64,000 nucleotides of DNA from Acidobacteriaceae bacterium dw_441 (GTDB lineage Bacteria > Acidobacteriota > Terriglobia > Terriglobales > Acidobacteriaceae). The position numbers and the translations under genes are program-made. Each line of letters opens with the position of its first letter. Positions within the stretch are counted from its first letter, which is position 1. This document shows, one piece after another, positions 37,441 through 45,625 of the stretch. The stretch covers positions 186,001 to 250,000 of the forward strand of contig JAAVVA010000004.1 in NCBI GenBank assembly GCA_018449715.1, read 5' to 3'. The notes below the pieces were generated by a model. That model did no database searches. It saw only the letters and a list, made by a program, of their open reading frames with translations, and was not told the origin of the DNA.

Positions 37441-37875
37441 ATGGGAATGGCTGCAGGAGGCTCGGGTGGATCGGTATCGGAGATCAACGTAACCCCGTTG
37501 ATCGACGTTCTTCTGGTGCTGTTGATCATCTTCATGGTCATCGTTCCGGTGACACCGAAGGGACTGGATACGTTGGTGCCACAGCCACCCAAGAACAAGA
37601 CGAACGATACGACGAATGATCGCACGATCGTCGTTCAGGTTCTCTCGAATGGCGCTGGCGCTCCTTCGTACAAAATCAATGACAATGCCTTCAACAAGCA
37701 GGACATCGAGCCGAAGCTGGTCGAGATCTTCTCGGCTCGTCAGGAGAAGGTGATGTTCGTCAAAGGCGACAAAGATCTGGACTTCAGCTTGGTTGCTGAG
37801 GTCATCGACTTCGGTCACCAGGCCGGCGTCGACAACATCGGTCTGATTACACCTCGCGTTGAAGCTGGACAGTAG
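37441..37875 (+). CDS. exbD: ExbD/TolR-family biopolymer transport protein (second copy)
   Basis: 144 residues with the same layout as its upstream neighbour: SEINVTPLIDVLLVLLIIFMV as the membrane segment with the key Asp, and a periplasmic domain from about residue 40. It has a longer insertion (PKNKTNDTTNDRTIVVQVLSNG) than the first copy. A good ribosome site (AGGAG) precedes ATG 37441. It is the last ExbD of the cluster; a likely terminator follows. Confidence 0.92.
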   Translation: MGMAAGGSGGSVSEINVTPLIDVLLVLLIIFMVIVPVTPKGLDTLVPQPPKNKTNDTTNDRTIVVQVLSNGAGAPSYKINDNAFNKQDIEPKLVEIFSARQEKVMFVKGDKDLDFSLVAEVIDFGHQAGVDNIGLITPRVEAGQ

Positions 37876-37908
37876 CTTAAAAGAATCTCTCGTTTCAGAA
37901 GGATTGCT

Positions 37909-37951
37909 TCGGGCGGTTCGGCTATGAGAGCGGCCGCCCGATTCGTTTGTC
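37909..37951 (+). terminator. possible terminator after the second exbD
   Basis: Stem TCGGGCGG/CCGCCCGA (37909-37916/37934-37941) with a long 17-nt loop is followed by TTCGTTTGTC. The T-run is poor, so it may terminate only partly. Confidence 0.5.
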
Positions 37952-38167
37952 TCTGCAGTAGTGGAAGTATGGTTTCAATAGTGGGAAGGTTTTGCCGAAG
38001 GCCCTTCACGTCATTTTGATCGTTCGATTATGGAACGAATAGCAAATTCACCTCTGGTCACAGAGGCGGGTGTACCATTACAATCAATCGGCAAGCACAA
38101 AGTTTCGTTTTACCGAACTTACCGTCCACAGACGATACGCGCCCATTTGAAGGAGATATCACGTCCC

Positions 38168-38989
38168 ATGAAATTGACCGCACGGATTCCGGTTACGGCC
38201 GCTTTGCTGGCGCTCATGCTTAGTACGGTTACCGGATGCAATAAGCTAAAATCGCGCGACCAGCTAGTTAAAGGCGTGCAGTCCTTCAAGAATGCGCGCT
38301 ATGAAGAAGCGGTCAATCACTTCCAGGAAGCGATCAATCTGGACCCGGATTCTGCTGATGCCAAACTCTATCTGGCAACGGCCTACTCCTACCAGGTGGT
38401 TCCGAATCTCGATACGCCGGAGAATCTGGCGCTGGCAAACAAGGCTCTCGACGGTTTCAAGGATGTTCTGTCCAAGAACCCGAACGACGTGACCGCTCTC
38501 AAGCAGATCGCCTCGATCAACTTCAACATCAAGAAGCTGGATGAGGCCAAGGATTACCAGAAGAAGGTAATTGCCCTCAATGCGAACGATGCCGAGGCCT
38601 ACTACACGATCGGCGTTGTGGACTGGATGCAGTCCTATAAGAATGCAGTTGCCGCACTCGCCGCAGACGGTCTGACCGATGACGGTAACGGCAATGTGAA
38701 GAAGAGCAAGGGAACCTGCCAGAAGATTCAGGAGCAGAACACTCCCTTGGTAACGGAAGGCCTGGAGTATTTGCAGAAGGCCGTGGATATCAATTCGACT
38801 TACGATGAAGCCATGCAGTATTTGCAGCTGACCTATCGTCGTAAAGCTGATCTGGAGTGCGGTGATGACAACGCCCGTAAGGACGATCTCGCCAAGGCCG
38901 ACGATTGGATCCAGAAGGCAATGAATGCTCGCAAGGAAAACGAGAAGAAGAAGGAAGAAAAGACGAGCGGCGGCGTCACGATGAACTAG
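38168..38989 (+). CDS. TPR-repeat lipoprotein
   Basis: 273 residues from ATG 38168, preceded by GAAGGAG; the frame extends further upstream without a signal. A lipoprotein signal peptide ends in the lipobox TVTGC (Cys at about residue 24). About five tetratricopeptide-like repeats follow: GVQSFKNARYEEAVNHFQEAINLDPDSADAKLY is the first, then further ones with A-x-Y and K-A-L-x-x patterns. The C-terminus is Lys/Glu-rich. Such envelope TPR lipoproteins often scaffold complexes; the position after exbD suggests an envelope role, but the partner is unknown. A strong terminator follows. Confidence 0.85.
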   Translation: MKLTARIPVTAALLALMLSTVTGCNKLKSRDQLVKGVQSFKNARYEEAVNHFQEAINLDPDSADAKLYLATAYSYQVVPNLDTPENLALANKALDGFKDVLSKNPNDVTALKQIASINFNIKKLDEAKDYQKKVIALNANDAEAYYTIGVVDWMQSYKNAVAALAADGLTDDGNGNVKKSKGTCQKIQEQNTPLVTEGLEYLQKAVDINSTYDEAMQYLQLTYRRKADLECGDDNARKDDLAKADDWIQKAMNARKENEKKKEEKTSGGVTMN

Positions 38990-39014
38990 TCGTTCTCTTC
39001 TTCTGTGGAAACGG

Positions 39015-39044
39015 GAGCCTCCCTTCGGGGAGGCTCTTTTATTG
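39015..39044 (+). terminator. rho-independent terminator after TPR lipoprotein gene
   Basis: A perfect 9-bp stem GAGCCTCCC/GGGAGGCTC closed by a stable TTCG tetraloop is followed by TTTTATTGTTTATT. Confidence 0.93.
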
Positions 39045-39145
39045 TTTATTGAGTTCTGGCTGCGAATCCTGTTTTCTGCCGAGGTGTGGCGGGCTACAAT
39101 CCTGCCACGGAAGATTGGCGATCCTGGTCGAATCTGGAGATGCAG

Positions 39146-39889
39146 ATGGGCGAAGAGATTGCAGGCGGTTCTGGAGCGGGCCTAAGCGAGGTCGAGCGCG
39201 TTGTCGATGTATTTGTTGCTCCCTCGAAGACATTCACCGATATGCTGCGTAGCACGAGCTGGTGGCTGCCGTTTGTTCTCATGCTGCTGATGACGGTGGG
39301 GGCGACGGTCGCGGTCGATAAGCAGGTTGGATTTGCGCGGGTTGTCGAGAACCAGATTCAGCAGAATCCGAAGCAGGAAGAGCGATTGAATAGTCTGACC
39401 GCGGAGCAGAGAGCGGTTCAACTGCGCGGGATGGAGAAGGGTTATCGCGCCACCAGCTACGGGTCGTTTCTCTTCATCCTGATCTTTGTCGCGATTGGAG
39501 CGTTGCTTTACTGGGCAAGCTTCAACTTCGGATTGGGAGCACGGACGACCTATGGGCAGATGTTCGCGGTGTGGATGTATGCCTCGTTGCCGAGGCTCAT
39601 CAGCGGCCTGCTGGCGATTGTTCTGCTGATGGCCGGGGTGAATACGGACAGCTATAACCTGCAGAATCCGGTGGGGACGAATCTTGCTTATTACATGTCG
39701 GATGCGGCGCCGTGGCTGCGTGTGGCGTTGAGCTTCTTCGACGTGATCGGGTTGTGGGTGCTGGTTCTGCTGGTGCTGGGGACGGCAATCGTCGCGAAGG
39801 TTCCCAAGGGAAAGGCCGCCGTGATTGTGGTCGGGTGGTGGGTTGTGGGGCTGATCGTGATAACCGGGATTACGGCGGCTACCAGCTGA
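39146..39889 (+). CDS. Yip1-domain integral membrane protein
   Basis: 247 residues from ATG 39146, which has GGAG 7 bp upstream; a second ATG at 39140 and a GTG at 39086 are alternatives. Five predicted membrane helices begin after a short cytoplasmic segment with VERVVDVFVAPSKTFTDML, the usual opening of bacterial Yip1-like proteins. Helices contain GALLYWASFNFGLGARTTYGQ and IGLWVLVLLVLGTAI. Bacterial Yip1-domain proteins have no firm function. The gene is followed by a convergent fabF with repeats in between. Confidence 0.82.
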   Translation: MGEEIAGGSGAGLSEVERVVDVFVAPSKTFTDMLRSTSWWLPFVLMLLMTVGATVAVDKQVGFARVVENQIQQNPKQEERLNSLTAEQRAVQLRGMEKGYRATSYGSFLFILIFVAIGALLYWASFNFGLGARTTYGQMFAVWMYASLPRLISGLLAIVLLMAGVNTDSYNLQNPVGTNLAYYMSDAAPWLRVALSFFDVIGLWVLVLLVLGTAIVAKVPKGKAAVIVVGWWVVGLIVITGITAATS

Positions 39890-39925
39890 AGCCTGGGATG
39901 TCTTTCGAGGCCCGGTTATCCTGGT

Positions 39926-40041
39926 CATCCTGCAAAGAGATGCTGGGATTCTTCGCTGAGCTCAGAATGAGGGGACGGTGGTGCTGGGATGAACGGGATT
40001 CATCCCACCCTTCGCGGTGAGGCTGCGAAGGATGGGGCACC
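39926..40041. repeat. dispersed palindromic repeat, copy 6 (single hairpin plus ATTCTTCGC module)
   Basis: The module CATCCTGCAAAGAGATGCTGGGATTCTTCG... (39926 on) is related to 12899-12952, followed by the hairpin CCCACCCTTCGC/GCGAAGGATGGG (40004-40015/40025-40036) ending GGGGCACC. It lies in the 324-bp spacer between the convergent Yip1-like and fabF genes; apart from the terminator at 40159 nothing else is seen there. Confidence 0.82.
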
Positions 40042-40158
40042 GATTGGTAGTGGTGGTACAAGGAAGAGACGGCCGAGCTTCGCTCAATACCCACTCATGC
40101 GATGAAGCCGCATGAGTGGGTCGCCCAGCCATTCTCATCTTCACTCGACGGTCGGCTT

Positions 40159-40200
40159 AAATGCAAAAGGAGAAGGCCTGAGCCTTCTCCTTTTGCATTT
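40159..40200. terminator. long bidirectional terminator hairpin of fabF
   Basis: A perfect 19-bp inverted repeat (arms 40159-40177 and 40182-40200, AAATGCAAAAGGAGAAGGC and its complement) has the 4-nt loop CTGA. A-rich and T-rich outer arms give T-runs on both strands. It lies 14 bp beyond the fabF stop. Confidence 0.9.
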
Positions 40201-40213
40201 GAATTGGGTTGGT

Positions 40214-41464
40214 TTACTCGGTCCAGCGCTTGAAGATGAGCGAACCATTGGTTCCGCCAAAGCCGAAGGAGTTCGAAAGAGCGTAGTCGATCTTCAGTGG
40301 CTCGGGCCTGTTGGGGACGTAGTTCAGGCGGCACTCCGGATCGGCCTCGACAAGGTTCATTGTCGGGGGAGCGATCTGGTTCTGCATCGCCATGATGGTG
40401 ATGCCTGCCTCGAGTCCGCCTGCTCCGCCGAGCAGATGCCCGGTCATGGATTTGGTGGAGCTGACCCGCAGGGTTCCGTTCTTGGCGCGCTCGCCGAAGA
40501 CGTTCTCGATCGCCTTGGACTCAAGAGCATCGCCGAGAGGCGTCGAGGTGGCGTGCGCGTTGACGTAGTCGATCTGGTCCGGCGAGATTCCCGCAACCTT
40601 GAGAGCGTGGACCATCGACCGATAGCAACCTTCACCCTCAGGAGCCATGCCGGTCATATGGAAGGCATCGGCCGAAAGACCGTAGCCGATGATCTCGGCG
40701 AGGATCTTCGCTCCGCGTGCCTTGGCGAACTCCAGCTCCTCAAGGATGAGGATTCCCGCGCCTTCGCCGACCACGAAGCCGTCGCGGTCCTTGTCGAAGG
40801 GGCGGCAGGCATGCGTGGGGTCTTCGTTGCGGGTGGAGAGTGCCTTCATGGCGGCGAATCCGCCGACTCCCATAGGAGTGATGGCGGCTTCGGTTCCTCC
40901 AGCGATCATCACGTCGGCGTCGCCGCGCTGGATGATGCGGAAGGCGTCGCCGATGGAGTGTGCGCTGGTGGTGCAGGCCGTCGCCGTGGCCTCGTTCGGT
41001 CCCCTCGCCTTGTAGCGGATGGAGACGTGGCCGGCGGCGAGATTGACGATGGAGGCCGGGATGAAGAACGGCGAGATCTTACGCGGACCGCCCTGCATCA
41101 GAGCCGTGTGCTCGCGCTCGATGACGTCGAATCCGCCGATGCCCGAGCCGATGTGGACTCCGACGTGTTCGGAGATTTCATCGGTGACGACCAGGCCAGA
41201 GTGCTTCATCGCCTCATCGGAGGCAGCGAGGGCGAAATGGATAAAGCGTCCCATCTTGCGGGACTCTTTCTTTTCCACGAACTGAAGGGGGTCGAAGTTC
41301 TTCACCTCGGCGGCGAAGCGGACGGGATGGCCGGTGAGATCGAAGGAGGTGATCTCGGCCATTCCGCTCTTGCCTGCCATCAGGCCGTCCCATACTTCAG
41401 ACGCGGTATTGCCAACCCCGCAGATAAGTCCGAGGCCGGTTACGACGACACGACGCTCAAGCAT
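40214..41464 (-). CDS. fabF: beta-ketoacyl-ACP synthase II
   Basis: 416 residues, the standard length. Condenses malonyl-ACP with acyl-ACP in fatty-acid elongation. The catalytic triad is visible: C164 in ATACTTSAHSIGDAF, His in VNAHATSTPLGD and His in KSMTGHLLGGAGG, plus the C-terminal NSFGFGGTNGSL loop. It directly follows acpP (2-bp gap), so the two genes share the promoter upstream of acpP. Confidence 0.97.
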   Translation of the reverse strand: MLERRVVVTGLGLICGVGNTASEVWDGLMAGKSGMAEITSFDLTGHPVRFAAEVKNFDPLQFVEKKESRKMGRFIHFALAASDEAMKHSGLVVTDEISEHVGVHIGSGIGGFDVIEREHTALMQGGPRKISPFFIPASIVNLAAGHVSIRYKARGPNEATATACTTSAHSIGDAFRIIQRGDADVMIAGGTEAAITPMGVGGFAAMKALSTRNEDPTHACRPFDKDRDGFVVGEGAGILILEELEFAKARGAKILAEIIGYGLSADAFHMTGMAPEGEGCYRSMVHALKVAGISPDQIDYVNAHATSTPLGDALESKAIENVFGERAKNGTLRVSSTKSMTGHLLGGAGGLEAGITIMAMQNQIAPPTMNLVEADPECRLNYVPNRPEPLKIDYALSNSFGFGGTNGSLIFKRWTE

Positions 41465-41466
41465 GG

Positions 41467-41709
41467 TTACTTAGCCTTCTGGTTCTTCTCGATGTAGTCG
41501 ATGGCGTCTTTGACGGTCTTGATCTTCTCGGCGTCCTCATCGGGGATCTGGATGTCGAAGGCCTCTTCGAACTGCATGACGAGCTCGACTACGTCGAGAG
41601 AGTCAGCACCGAGGTCTTCCTGAAAGCTTGCGCCCGGGGTGACTTCCGCCTCATCCACCTGAAGCTGCTCGACGATAATCTGTTTTACCTTTTCATCAAC
41701 TGCTGCCAT
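41467..41709 (-). CDS. acpP: acyl carrier protein
   Basis: 80 residues, acidic and helical. The phosphopantetheine attachment Ser is S37 in [12 protein letters not shown]. The length is normal for AcpP. It is the first gene of an acpP-fabF operon; the ribosome site is TAGGAG before the ATG. Confidence 0.97.
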   Translation of the reverse strand: MAAVDEKVKQIIVEQLQVDEAEVTPGASFQEDLGADSLDVVELVMQFEEAFDIQIPDEDAEKIKTVKDAIDYIEKNQKAK

Positions 41710-41785
41710 GTCGTTCTCCTATATCTCTCTTGGGGTCAAAACCGTTGCGCTACGTGGGCGCTCGTCCCGTTGCAGGCCAATCTCA

Positions 41786-41814
41786 AGCATACTGAGGGCC
41801 TAGCAGAGTGTAAA
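41786..41814 (-). promoter_or_regulatory. sigma-70-like promoter of acpP-fabF
   Basis: On the minus strand TTTACA (-35) and TATGCT (-10) are 17 bp apart, about 75 bp before the acpP start. It matches consensus at 5 of 6 and 4 of 6 positions. Confidence 0.6.
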
Positions 41815-41935
41815 GCAAAGCGGGGGGCGAGTGGGAACCCGGTGCATAACAAAAAATCTTCTATTCAACAACACGACCTCGCAGGAGATAAGGTTGCATA
41901 TACATCATTCTATACCGGGCGAGATTCCCTCTCCT

Positions 41936-41952
41936 AAATGCGATACGCATTT
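41936..41952. promoter_or_regulatory. perfect palindrome upstream of rmuC
   Basis: Arms AAATGCG and CGCATTT flank a 3-bp centre (ATA), 73 bp before rmuC, in the 315-bp divergent spacer from acpP. It could be an operator. The rest of the spacer shows only the acpP promoter. Confidence 0.35.
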
Positions 41953-42024
41953 TGCACAGTGTGGAATGCGGACTGTGGAAGATGTGGGGTTGGGTTTGGC
42001 GAAGATTAGGCGTAAATTTGAGGC

Positions 42025-43479
42025 ATGACGATCCTCTGGTTTCTCCTCGGGTGTGGTGCGGGCGCGTTGGTTGTGTGGCTGGTGATGAAGAGCCTGGCCG
42101 CGCAGACGCGTGCTGTGGCCGAGGCTCGGATGGCCGTGCGCGAGGCGGAGTTTGCCGGGGCGCGCGAGGGGATCGCCGAGAGGGATCGCGTGCTTGAGGA
42201 GCGAGCACGCGAACTGGAGGCTCGTGGGCGCGAGTTGACCGCGGTTCGTGAGATGGGAGAGAAGGCGCGTGTGGAGGCGGCCTCACTGCGGGCGCAGCTT
42301 GAGGCGGAACAGCGTGCAACGGAAGAGAAGATACAGTCGCTGAAGGATGTGGAGGTGAGCCTGAAGCAGAGCTTCGAAGCTCTGGCAGCGAACGCTCTGG
42401 ACGCGAACAGCAGAAGGCTGATGGCGTTGGCGAAGGGCGAGCTGGATAAGCAGCAGATGGAGTCGGCGAAGGGGCTGAAGGAGAAAGAGACGGCGATTGA
42501 GAACCTGCTGCGGCCAATGCAGGAGTCGCTGGCGAAGCTTTCGAACCATAGCCAGGATCTCGAGGTGAAGCGCGAGGGGGCGTATCGCGAGGTTCTGAAT
42601 GAGATTAAGAACATGCAGCTTTCGCACACTGATCTTCGCAAGGAGACGGCGCAGCTGGTTGCGGCGCTGCGGGCTCCGAAGGTGCGTGGAAACTGGGGCG
42701 AGATGCAGCTTCGGCGGTGTATCGAATTTGCCGGGATGGTGCAGTATGCCTCGTTCGAGGTGGAGCAGTTCGTGCGCGGGGAGGATCAGTCGATTCGTCC
42801 TGATGTCGTGGTGAAGCTGCCGAATGGGCGCAGCATTATTGTGGACGCGAAGACCCCGCTGGATGCGTTTCTTGACGCCAGCGCGTGTGAGGACGAGGTG
42901 CAGCGCGGGGTGTTTCTGAAGGCGCACGCGGCGCAGGTGAAGAAGCATCTCGACGCTCTGTGCGGCAAGGCGTACTGGAAGCAGTTTCCGGATTCGCCGG
43001 ACTTCGTGGTGTGCTTTCTGCCGAGCGAGGTGTTGTTCTCTGCCGCGCTGGAACAGGACCCGACTCTGCTGGAGTACAGCGCGGAGGCCAGGGTTCTGCT
43101 GGCGACGCCGACGACCCTGATTGCTTTGCTGAAGGCCGTGGCGTATGGCTGGAAGCAGTCGCAGATTGCGCGGGACGCGCAGATGATTCGGGACGAGGCG
43201 TTGAAGGTGCAGTCGAAGCTGGTGGGGCTGCACGATGCCATCGTCGACCTTGGCAAGCGGCTGAAGGGCGCGGTGGGGGCGTACAACGACATGCTGGTGA
43301 AGGCCGAGGGGCAGGGTGGGCTGTTCTCGATCTCGGACCGGCTGCGGAAGCTGGAAATCGGCGAGAAGGATCTCGGGACGAGGGAGCCGGTGGAGGTTCA
43401 GGTGCGTCCGACGACGAATGATGGGTGGCAGTCGCGGCTGTCGCTGGTGGCGGCTTCCGAGGAGAATCCCGAAAGCTAA
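42025..43479 (+). CDS. rmuC: DNA recombination protein RmuC
   Basis: 484 residues. A short N-terminal membrane anchor (about 3-20) is followed by a long coiled coil of about 170 residues rich in Glu, Arg and Ala, and then the RmuC nuclease-like core, starting with LRAPKVRGNWGEMQLRR and continuing with RPDVVVKLPNGRSIIVDAKTPLDAF. That pattern corresponds to a PD-(D/E)XK-type fold with D and the DAK. RmuC limits inversion recombination at short inverted repeats. This is worth noting because the window holds many such repeats; the connection is speculative. It is transcribed alone. Confidence 0.93.
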   Translation: MTILWFLLGCGAGALVVWLVMKSLAAQTRAVAEARMAVREAEFAGAREGIAERDRVLEERARELEARGRELTAVREMGEKARVEAASLRAQLEAEQRATEEKIQSLKDVEVSLKQSFEALAANALDANSRRLMALAKGELDKQQMESAKGLKEKETAIENLLRPMQESLAKLSNHSQDLEVKREGAYREVLNEIKNMQLSHTDLRKETAQLVAALRAPKVRGNWGEMQLRRCIEFAGMVQYASFEVEQFVRGEDQSIRPDVVVKLPNGRSIIVDAKTPLDAFLDASACEDEVQRGVFLKAHAAQVKKHLDALCGKAYWKQFPDSPDFVVCFLPSEVLFSAALEQDPTLLEYSAEARVLLATPTTLIALLKAVAYGWKQSQIARDAQMIRDEALKVQSKLVGLHDAIVDLGKRLKGAVGAYNDMLVKAEGQGGLFSISDRLRKLEIGEKDLGTREPVEVQVRPTTNDGWQSRLSLVAASEENPES

Positions 43480-43532
43480 GAAGGAGAATGTGGGGCTTTC
43501 TTCTTCTGGACATTTTCTTTCCTACTAAAAAA

Positions 43533-43608
43533 ATGAACAAGTTCAAAAATGTATTGCAACCCGGCTTGCTCTTGGTGTATCCAAGTAATTGAACATGTTC
43601 AAAAATGT
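43533..43608 (+). promoter_or_regulatory. paired TetR-type operators upstream of small membrane protein and TetR gene
   Basis: Two related sites, ATGAACAAGTTCAAAAATGT (43533-43552) and TTGAACATGTTCAAAAATGT (43589-43608), are 56 bp apart. The second contains the perfect 14-bp palindrome TTGAACATGTTCAA; the first has one mismatch in the equivalent centre. A weak promoter, TTGCAA (43554) and TATCCA (43578) 18 bp apart, lies between them, so a repressor bound at both could block or loop it. Confidence 0.65.
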
Positions 43609-43627
43609 TGAAAGAGAGGGTTCCACC

Positions 43628-44002
43628 ATGAATGTTGCGGCCTGCTACTTCAGCTATCTCGCTATTACGATTGCGCTTACCATGTGGGTGGCGCGAACGC
43701 TTTATAAAAACGGCAGAATTTTTCTGGTAGATGCTTTTCAGGGGAACGAGCAGTTGGCGGACTCTGTAAACCATCTGCTGGTGGTGGGGTTTTATCTGGT
43801 CAATGTCGGCTATATCGCCCTGGCCCTGAAGACAACCGATCCGCTCGCCAATCTCAGGCAGGTGATCGAGCTTGAGAGCACAAAGATAGGAGTTGTATTG
43901 CTGATCCTGGGGGCAATGCACTTTTTCAATATTCTTGTTCTTGCCAGGATGAAGAGCCGCGGTAGCGTTCTGAGTAGCGAACCTGTTTCGCGGACGGCAT
44001 GA
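43628..44002 (+). CDS. small four-helix integral membrane protein, unknown function
   Basis: 124 residues from ATG 43628 (GAGAGGG ribosome site); an upstream ATG at 43595 lies inside the operator palindrome and is unlikely. About four hydrophobic segments alternate with short loops: MNVAACYFSYLAITIALTMW, NHLLVVGFYLVNVGYIALAL and IGVVLLILGAMHFFNILVL are the clearest. No known domain is recognised. It lies 10 bp before a TetR gene and behind two palindromic operators, so it is probably repressed by that regulator and may protect or transport against its inducer (inference). Confidence 0.8.
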   Translation: MNVAACYFSYLAITIALTMWVARTLYKNGRIFLVDAFQGNEQLADSVNHLLVVGFYLVNVGYIALALKTTDPLANLRQVIELESTKIGVVLLILGAMHFFNILVLARMKSRGSVLSSEPVSRTA

Positions 44003-44012
44003 GTTTCTAGGG

Positions 44013-44675
44013 ATGAAGATCAAAAAATCGGATGAAACCCGCAACCGAATTCTTGAAGCCGCGCTGACGATCTTTCGTGAGCGCGGCTTCGAGCGTGCCA
44101 CGATGCGCGAGATCGCCACGGCGGCCGAGGTGGCCGTGGGAGCGGCTTATTACTACTTCGAGTCGAAGGATGCGATCGTCATGGCATTTTATGAACGGTC
44201 GCAGGGAGAGATGAGCGATCGGATTGAAGCCGGTCTGGACCGCTGTAAAACTCTGGAGACTCGGCTGAGTACGATTATTTCTACCAAGTTTGAGTGTTTT
44301 GCCCCGAATCGAAAATTGCTGGGAGCCTTGTCGGCGCACGTTGACCCGGAGCATCCGCTGTCTCCCTTCAGCGAGGAGACGGCAGCGATTCGGAAGGTGG
44401 ACATTGGTTTCTTCTCGCGCGCGGTCGAAGAGTCGGAGGTAAAACTTCCGGCGAGCATCAAGCCGTACCTCCCCAGGCTTTTGTGGATGTACCAGATGGG
44501 ATTGATCCTTTTCTGGGTCTATGACCGCAGCGAGAACCAGAGCAAAACGAAGGTTCTGTACGAAAAGAGCCTGAAGATGCTTTTGATTACGTTGAAGGTT
44601 GCAGGTGTGCCTCTGCTGAGACCTCTGCATCGGCTGGCTGCCGAGCTGTTGGAAACGGTTTACGGTAAGGCTTAG
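44013..44675 (+). CDS. TetR/AcrR-family transcriptional regulator
   Basis: 220 residues. The N-terminal helix-turn-helix is clear: TRNRILEAALTIFRERGFERATMREIATAAEVAVGAAYYYFESKDAIV. The C-terminal ligand domain is all-helical and not assignable to a subtype. It follows the small membrane protein gene by 10 bp, so the operators at 43533-43608 probably bring both genes under its own control. Its 3' end overlaps folP by 4 bp in the convergent sense. Confidence 0.93.
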   Translation: MKIKKSDETRNRILEAALTIFRERGFERATMREIATAAEVAVGAAYYYFESKDAIVMAFYERSQGEMSDRIEAGLDRCKTLETRLSTIISTKFECFAPNRKLLGALSAHVDPEHPLSPFSEETAAIRKVDIGFFSRAVEESEVKLPASIKPYLPRLLWMYQMGLILFWVYDRSENQSKTKVLYEKSLKMLLITLKVAGVPLLRPLHRLAAELLETVYGKA

Positions 44676-45574
44676 TTCTTATTGAGGATTGCGTCGGCGA
44701 TGGCGGCTGCTTCGGCTGCGGAGCGCACGTCGTGGACACGCAGGATGTGCGCTCCTCCAAGGATCGCCGCGACGTTGGCCGCAGTGGTGGCGTGCAGGCG
44801 CTCGCTTGCCGGTGGTACCTCGCGATGAAGTGTGCGGGCGATGGTTTCGCCGAGGAAGCTCTTGCGGGAGAGGCCTATCAGGATGGGAAGGCCAAGGCGC
44901 TGGAAGGCTTCGAGGTGCGCGAGCAGAGGGTAGTTTTCGTCGAGGCGCTTGCCGAAGCCAAGGCCGGGGTCGATCACGATGCGCTCGAGCAGGATGCCTG
45001 CCGATTTTGCGGTGGCAATGACGGCTTCGAGGTCGCGGAGAACGAGTGGAGCGATCTCTTCGGGAGTGAGGGGCGGTAGAGTGGGCCACTCGGCGGGGGT
45101 TCCGCGCGTGTGCATCAGGATGGTTCCGCAGGCTAGATGGGCGCAGATGGAAGACATCTCCACGTCCCAGAGGAGGCCGCTGACGTCGTTGACGATCTCG
45201 GCTCCGGCCTCGATGGCGCGCCGGGCGGTGGCGGCGTGGAAGGTGTCGATGGAGACGATGGCGGAGGGCCGCTCGCGCAGGATAGCTTCGAGTGCGGGGA
45301 GGATGCGCGCCTGCTCCTCGTCGGGGGTGAGAGGGGTGGCGCCGGGGCGGGTGGACTCGCCGCCGAGGTCGAGGATGTCCGCCCCTTCGTCGAGCATCTG
45401 GAGGGCGTGTTCGAGAGCGCGGTGCGGGGACTGGCCGGGAGTATAGAAGTGGCCGCCGTCGGAGAAGGAGTCGGGCGTGATGTTGAGGATGCCCATGATG
45501 AGGGTTCGCCGCCCGAGCGCGAGGGAGCGGGTGCGGAGACGCCAGTCGTAGGTGGGGCGCGTGGCGAAGGGCAT
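44672..45574 (-). CDS. folP: dihydropteroate synthase
   Basis: 300 residues; joins hydroxymethyl-dihydropterin pyrophosphate with p-aminobenzoate. The TIM-barrel signatures are MGILNITPDSFSDGGHFY, DLGGESTRPGATPL, IVIDPGLGFGKRLDENY and RKSFLGE, with a final RVHDV. It is the target of sulfonamides in the family. The preceding folate enzyme FolK is at 15.3 kb. It is divergent from dacB with 51 bp between the starts. Confidence 0.96.
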   Translation of the reverse strand: MPFATRPTYDWRLRTRSLALGRRTLIMGILNITPDSFSDGGHFYTPGQSPHRALEHALQMLDEGADILDLGGESTRPGATPLTPDEEQARILPALEAILRERPSAIVSIDTFHAATARRAIEAGAEIVNDVSGLLWDVEMSSICAHLACGTILMHTRGTPAEWPTLPPLTPEEIAPLVLRDLEAVIATAKSAGILLERIVIDPGLGFGKRLDENYPLLAHLEAFQRLGLPILIGLSRKSFLGETIARTLHREVPPASERLHATTAANVAAILGGAHILRVHDVRSAAEAAAIADAILNKN

Positions 45575-45625
45575 GAGTGAATTTTAGAAGGATTGCTGCC
45601 GGACAGGGTGCTAGACTTCGCGCAT

